Position numbers and translations under genes: made by a program
Part shown: positions 15,412-18,297 of the stretch, one piece after another
Numbering within the stretch: the first letter of the stretch is position 1
Layout: the number at the start of each line of letters is the position of its first letter
Assembly: GCA_018262455.1 (NCBI GenBank)
Contig: JAGSPR010000151.1
Location: forward strand, 1 to 18,297
Direction of reading: 5' to 3'
Origin: Deltaproteobacteria bacterium
GTDB lineage: Bacteria > Myxococcota > Polyangia > Haliangiales > Haliangiaceae
DNA: 18,297 nucleotides
Notes under the pieces: model-generated
What the model was told of the DNA's origin: nothing
What the model saw: only the letters and a program-made list of their open reading frames with translations
Database searches by the model: none

Positions 15412-16518
15412 ATGACCACCTCGCGCGTTACCAGATCCATGACCCGACGCCTCGGGGCGGTTGTCGTGTGCTCGTTGCTCGCCGTCGCCTGCGGCGGCGG
15501 CAGCAAGGGCGGCAAGACCACGCCGAGCAACCAGGCCGGCTCTGGCGATGGCACGCAGTCGATGACCGACCCGGGCGATCCCACCGGGGGCGGCGCGGCT
15601 GGAACGGGCGCTGGCAGCGGCGCTCCCGGCGGCGGCAGCGGTGGAGCTTCGACCGGCGGCGATCCAATCGACGTCGGAACCGGTGTCGGGGTGGTCGCGC
15701 CGAACCTCGATCCCGATCCCGCGCAGGCCAAGCAACAGGTCGACGCGCACCTGTCGATCGCGAAGAACGCCCTCTCGCAGCCCACCCCCGATGGTGACAC
15801 CGCGCTCCGCGAGGCTCGCGCGGCGCTGGCGCTCGACGCGACGAGCGTCGACGCGGCGGCGTACGTCGCGTTTGCCTACTATCACAAGAAGCTGTTCGAC
15901 ACCGCCGAGCTCGTGCTCGACGATCTGTTCAAGCGCGAGGCCGCGAAGTCGAACGCGAACGTCTACTACGTCTACGGCCTCATCTACGACCGGACCAACC
16001 GACCCGAGCGCGCGCTCGTCGCCTACAAGAAGGCTGTCGAGCTCGATCCCAAGCACGCGAGCGCGCTCGTCAACCTCGGCGTCCACCAGCTGCAGAACAG
16101 CCAGTACGGCGAGGCGCAGACGACGTTCGAGCGCCTGACCAAGGAGTTCGGTCGCAACGACGTCATCACCTTGACCTCGCTCGGCTCGGCGTACCGCGGT
16201 CGCTCGGCGGACTATCCGCAGGGCGCTCCGGAGCGCGATCAGTTCGTGCGCACGGCCGAGGCTGCCTACAAGCGCGCACTCCAGGCGAACGGGGACTACG
16301 GCCCGGCCTACTACAATCTCGGACTGCTCTACCTCGACACCGATCCGTTTCCGGGCCTGCCCGACACGTTGCAGCGGCTAGGTGCGGCCAAGGCGTACTT
16401 CGAGCAGTACAAGAACAAGCCGGGCTTTGACCTCAAGCTCTACGAGAGCCGCGTCAAGGACGCCGACAAGGCGATCAAGCGCGCCCAGAAGAAGCAGAAG
16501 CCCGCGAAGACTCCCTGA
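15412..16518 (+). CDS. gltE: TPR outer-membrane lipoprotein, GltE (AglT)-like
   Basis: A 368-aa predicted lipoprotein. The signal peptide has basic residues, then LGAVVVCSLLAVAC with acceptor Cys27 in a somewhat atypical lipobox (Ala at -3). The +2 residue is Gly, not Asp, which favours sorting to the outer membrane. A Gly/Ser/Thr-rich tether covers about residues 28-100. Residues about 105-330 are TPRs: EARAALALDATSVDAAAYVA, VYYVYGLIYDRTNRPERALV, AYKKAVELDPKHASALVNLG and ALQANGDYGPAYYNLGLLYL. The C-terminus is Lys-rich. A TPR lipoprotein placed between a GltD-like TPR giant and a GltG-like protein fits AglT/GltE of the Myxococcus gliding machinery (NfsE in the spore-coat paralogue). It follows the GltD-like gene by 23 bases. 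Confidence 0.83.
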   Translation: MTTSRVTRSMTRRLGAVVVCSLLAVACGGGSKGGKTTPSNQAGSGDGTQSMTDPGDPTGGGAAGTGAGSGAPGGGSGGASTGGDPIDVGTGVGVVAPNLDPDPAQAKQQVDAHLSIAKNALSQPTPDGDTALREARAALALDATSVDAAAYVAFAYYHKKLFDTAELVLDDLFKREAAKSNANVYYVYGLIYDRTNRPERALVAYKKAVELDPKHASALVNLGVHQLQNSQYGEAQTTFERLTKEFGRNDVITLTSLGSAYRGRSADYPQGAPERDQFVRTAEAAYKRALQANGDYGPAYYNLGLLYLDTDPFPGLPDTLQRLGAAKAYFEQYKNKPGFDLKLYESRVKDADKAIKRAQKKQKPAKTP

Positions 16519-16553
16519 ACTTCCGGCGCCATCCCTCATACTCGGAGAACCAC

Positions 16554-16880
16554 ATGCAGCACCCACCCAGGATCTCGTCGCCCGCCACCCTGTGGATGGT
16601 GTGTGTGGTCGGCATGCTCGCCTACGCACCCACCGCAGCGCGCGCCGAGGGCTGTCCCGATGAGGATGCCGCCGAGAAGAAGCAGGGCAAGTTCCACATC
16701 GAATACATCAACGGCAGGCCGGTCACCGTGATCGACACGATCGTGTCGGTGTGCGGCAAGGTCCCGCGGCCGAGCGTCGTCTATGTGCTCACGGCCAAGA
16801 ACATCGACTACGAGTGGGAGAACCTCAAGCAGGACTTCATGCCGCTCATCCTGGCGACCGTGAAGAAAGCGCCCTTCTGA
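16554..16880 (+). CDS. gltF: Small periplasmic protein in the GltF position
   Basis: A 108-aa exported protein with a signal peptide (hydrophobic TLWMVCVVGMLAYAPTA, cleavage likely after ARA at residue 31). The mature 77 residues include two cysteines, Cys34 and Cys67, that could pair. Beta-like strands follow (KFHIEYINGRPVTVIDTIV, SVVYVLTAKNIDYEWE), ending in a helix-like LKQDFMPLILATVKKAPF. No enzyme motif is visible. The symbol rests mainly on position: in Myxococcus a small gene, gltF, lies between gltE and gltG, and this one has a suitable size and export signal. GGAGAA six bases before ATG 16554 is the ribosome binding site. The TGA overlaps the next ATG by one base (TGATG), so production is coupled to the membrane partner. 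The gene itself is clear; the name is tentative. Confidence 0.62.
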   Translation: MQHPPRISSPATLWMVCVVGMLAYAPTAARAEGCPDEDAAEKKQGKFHIEYINGRPVTVIDTIVSVCGKVPRPSVVYVLTAKNIDYEWENLKQDFMPLILATVKKAPF

Positions 16881-18289
16881 TGGCGACCCAGCGCCCACCC
16901 CAGACTCAGGCTCGGCGGCCCGCGAACCCAGGCAACGGTGCCCAGCCGCCACGCCCTCGCATCCTTCGCATCGGCGTGTTGCTCGGAGGCAAGATCGTCG
17001 AGGAGCGGCTGATCCGCGAGCGCACCGCGGTCTCGATCGGCCAGTCGATGAAGAACACCTTCTCGATCCCGATCGAGGCGTTGCCCCTCGAGTTCACTCT
17101 GTTCGCGCTCGACGAAGGCAAGTACTCGCTCCGGTTCTTCGACAAGATGGATGGTCGGCTCAGCGACGCAGGCGGCCAGGTCAACACGCTCGACGCGCTC
17201 AAGGCGCGAGGCGCGCAGAGTCAGGGCAACTACTGGCAGGTGCCGCTCACCGATAGCGCGCGCGGCAAGCTCTCGCTCGGCGACCTGACGATCCTGTTCC
17301 AGTTCGTCACCGAGCCGCCTCGTCAGCCCAAGCCGATGCTGCCCGCTTCGGTGCGCGGCACGTTCGCAGACCGGTTCGATCCTCGGCTGCTCGTCATCCT
17401 CGGTGCGTCGATCCTGGCGCACTTCGCGATCGTGATCATCGCGCTCATGGGCGACATCGAGAAGAAGACCGCCGCAGAGCGCGCGTACGAGCTCACATTC
17501 GAGCCCGAGAAGTATCAGGTCGAGCTCAAGCCCGAGCCCGAGCCGGTCGCCGAGGCCGGATCTGCCGCGGGCAGCGCCGCCAAGCCGGCGACTCCGGACA
17601 AGCAGCCCGCCAAGGACCCGGGCCACAAGGATCCCGGCGGTCGAGACGCCAAGAAGGACGTCGCGATGACCGAGGATGACGCCGAGGCGTTCGCGAACAA
17701 GATGACCGTCGATGGTCCGAACGGCACCGACGCCGCGGACATCAACAAGCGGTCTCCAGGCGCCGACCTCAAGGCCCAGACCGACGCGATCCGCGAAGGC
17801 AACAAGACGGTCGCGGTCGGCGGCGGCACCGGGCGCGGTTCGCGCGGAGATGGCGACGCACGCGTCGGCACCGGCACCGGCACGAAGATCAATGGCCCCG
17901 GCGGCATCGACAGCGCGGGCGGCGGCAAGACCAGCGAGAAGGGTCCGTCGGGCCGGATCTCGGTGAGCGACAAGAAGTCGTTCGACGAGTCCTCGCTGAC
18001 GCCCGACATCGTGCTCTCGAAGATCCAGAGCGTCTACATGGCGGGCCTCAAGCGCTGCTACAAGACCTACCTCAACAAGGATTCCAGCGCGCGCGGCAAG
18101 GTGACCCTGTCACTCACCGTCAACGCCACGGGCCGCACGGTGAATGGCTCGGCCAAGGGCTTCGCGAGCGAGGTCGACGACTGCATCACCGCGCAGATGG
18201 GTGGCTGGCGGTTCCCGATCCCGAAGGACAAGGACGGCGAGGCGAGCGAAGCGACCTTCGCCATCACGCTCCAGCTCGTTCCGGACTGA
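16880..18289 (+). CDS. gltG: Single-pass inner-membrane protein with AgmX/PglI-type C-terminal domain, GltG-like
   Basis: A 469-aa bitopic protein. Residues 27-145 form a cytoplasmic beta-rich domain resembling a degenerate FHA fold (ILRIGVLLGGKIVEERLI ... TAVSIGQSMKNTFSIP ... GKLSLGDLTILFQFV). One membrane helix lies at about 169-190 (LLVILGASILAHFAIVIIAL). A long periplasmic linker of about 200-370 is first charged and Pro-rich (ELKPEPEPVAE), then Gly-rich. The C-terminal domain at 375-469 carries the AgmX/PglI pattern: DIVLSKIQSVYMAGLKRCYK, GKVTLSLTVNATGR, DDCITAQMGGWRFPIP. It is TonB-like and has the conserved cysteine pair Cys393/Cys435. This architecture matches PglI/GltG; the paralogue GltJ/AgmX instead has zinc-finger and GYF domains, absent here. 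The start is ATG 16880, overlapping the previous stop. It presumably contacts a TolQR-type motor and the TPR proteins. Confidence 0.87.
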   Translation: MATQRPPQTQARRPANPGNGAQPPRPRILRIGVLLGGKIVEERLIRERTAVSIGQSMKNTFSIPIEALPLEFTLFALDEGKYSLRFFDKMDGRLSDAGGQVNTLDALKARGAQSQGNYWQVPLTDSARGKLSLGDLTILFQFVTEPPRQPKPMLPASVRGTFADRFDPRLLVILGASILAHFAIVIIALMGDIEKKTAAERAYELTFEPEKYQVELKPEPEPVAEAGSAAGSAAKPATPDKQPAKDPGHKDPGGRDAKKDVAMTEDDAEAFANKMTVDGPNGTDAADINKRSPGADLKAQTDAIREGNKTVAVGGGTGRGSRGDGDARVGTGTGTKINGPGGIDSAGGGKTSEKGPSGRISVSDKKSFDESSLTPDIVLSKIQSVYMAGLKRCYKTYLNKDSSARGKVTLSLTVNATGRTVNGSAKGFASEVDDCITAQMGGWRFPIPKDKDGEASEATFAITLQLVPD

Positions 18290-18297
18290 GCTAGCAG

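Overview
This is a GC-rich window (roughly two-thirds G+C by eye, with strong G/C bias at third codon positions). The most likely source is a deltaproteobacterium of the Myxococcota, possibly from the Kofleriaceae/Haliangium or Polyangia side. Three things point there: GatCAB indirect tRNA amidation, long exported TPR proteins, and a protein with an AgmX/PglI-type C-terminal domain next to homologues of the Myxococcus Glt gliding / Nfs spore-coat machinery. No tRNA, rRNA, CRISPR array or insertion sequence was seen.

Layout. (1) Positions 1-133 hold the C-terminal end of a gene, probably of a helical-repeat (TPR-type) protein. (2) Positions 159-742 (minus) hold two small coupled genes, one of them PilZ-like in appearance. 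(3) Positions 815-4802 (plus) look like one operon: a GntR/FadR-type regulator followed by gatC, gatA and gatB, joined by GTGA overlaps. (4) Positions 4950-5557 (plus) hold rplU-rpmA (ribosomal proteins L21 and L27) behind a recognisable promoter. (5) Positions 5559-7312 (minus) hold a coupled ABC ATPase and membrane-protein pair. It sits between rpmA and obgE and splits a neighbourhood that is contiguous in many bacteria. (6) Positions 7439-8434 (plus) hold obgE. (7) After a relatively AT-rich leader, positions 8625-18289 (plus) hold six tightly packed genes for exported or envelope proteins.

The six-gene block is the most interesting part. In order it encodes a secreted coiled-coil/beta protein, a cysteine-free TPR/coiled-coil protein, a 1135-residue TPR protein like AgmU/GltD, a TPR lipoprotein like AglT/GltE, a small periplasmic protein in the GltF position, and a single-pass inner-membrane protein with an AgmX/PglI-type C-terminus (GltG-like). 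The likely joint role is a periplasm-spanning scaffold linking an inner-membrane TonB-like protein, through TPR proteins, to an outer-membrane lipoprotein. No TolQR-type motor or outer-membrane barrel gene lies in the window. Whether this block drives gliding, builds a spore coat or glycan layer, or does something else cannot be decided from it. The two leading genes have no counterpart I can name with certainty.

Starts were chosen by Shine-Dalgarno strength, gene overlaps and family N-termini. Family assignments come from recognition of motifs in the translations, not from any search.
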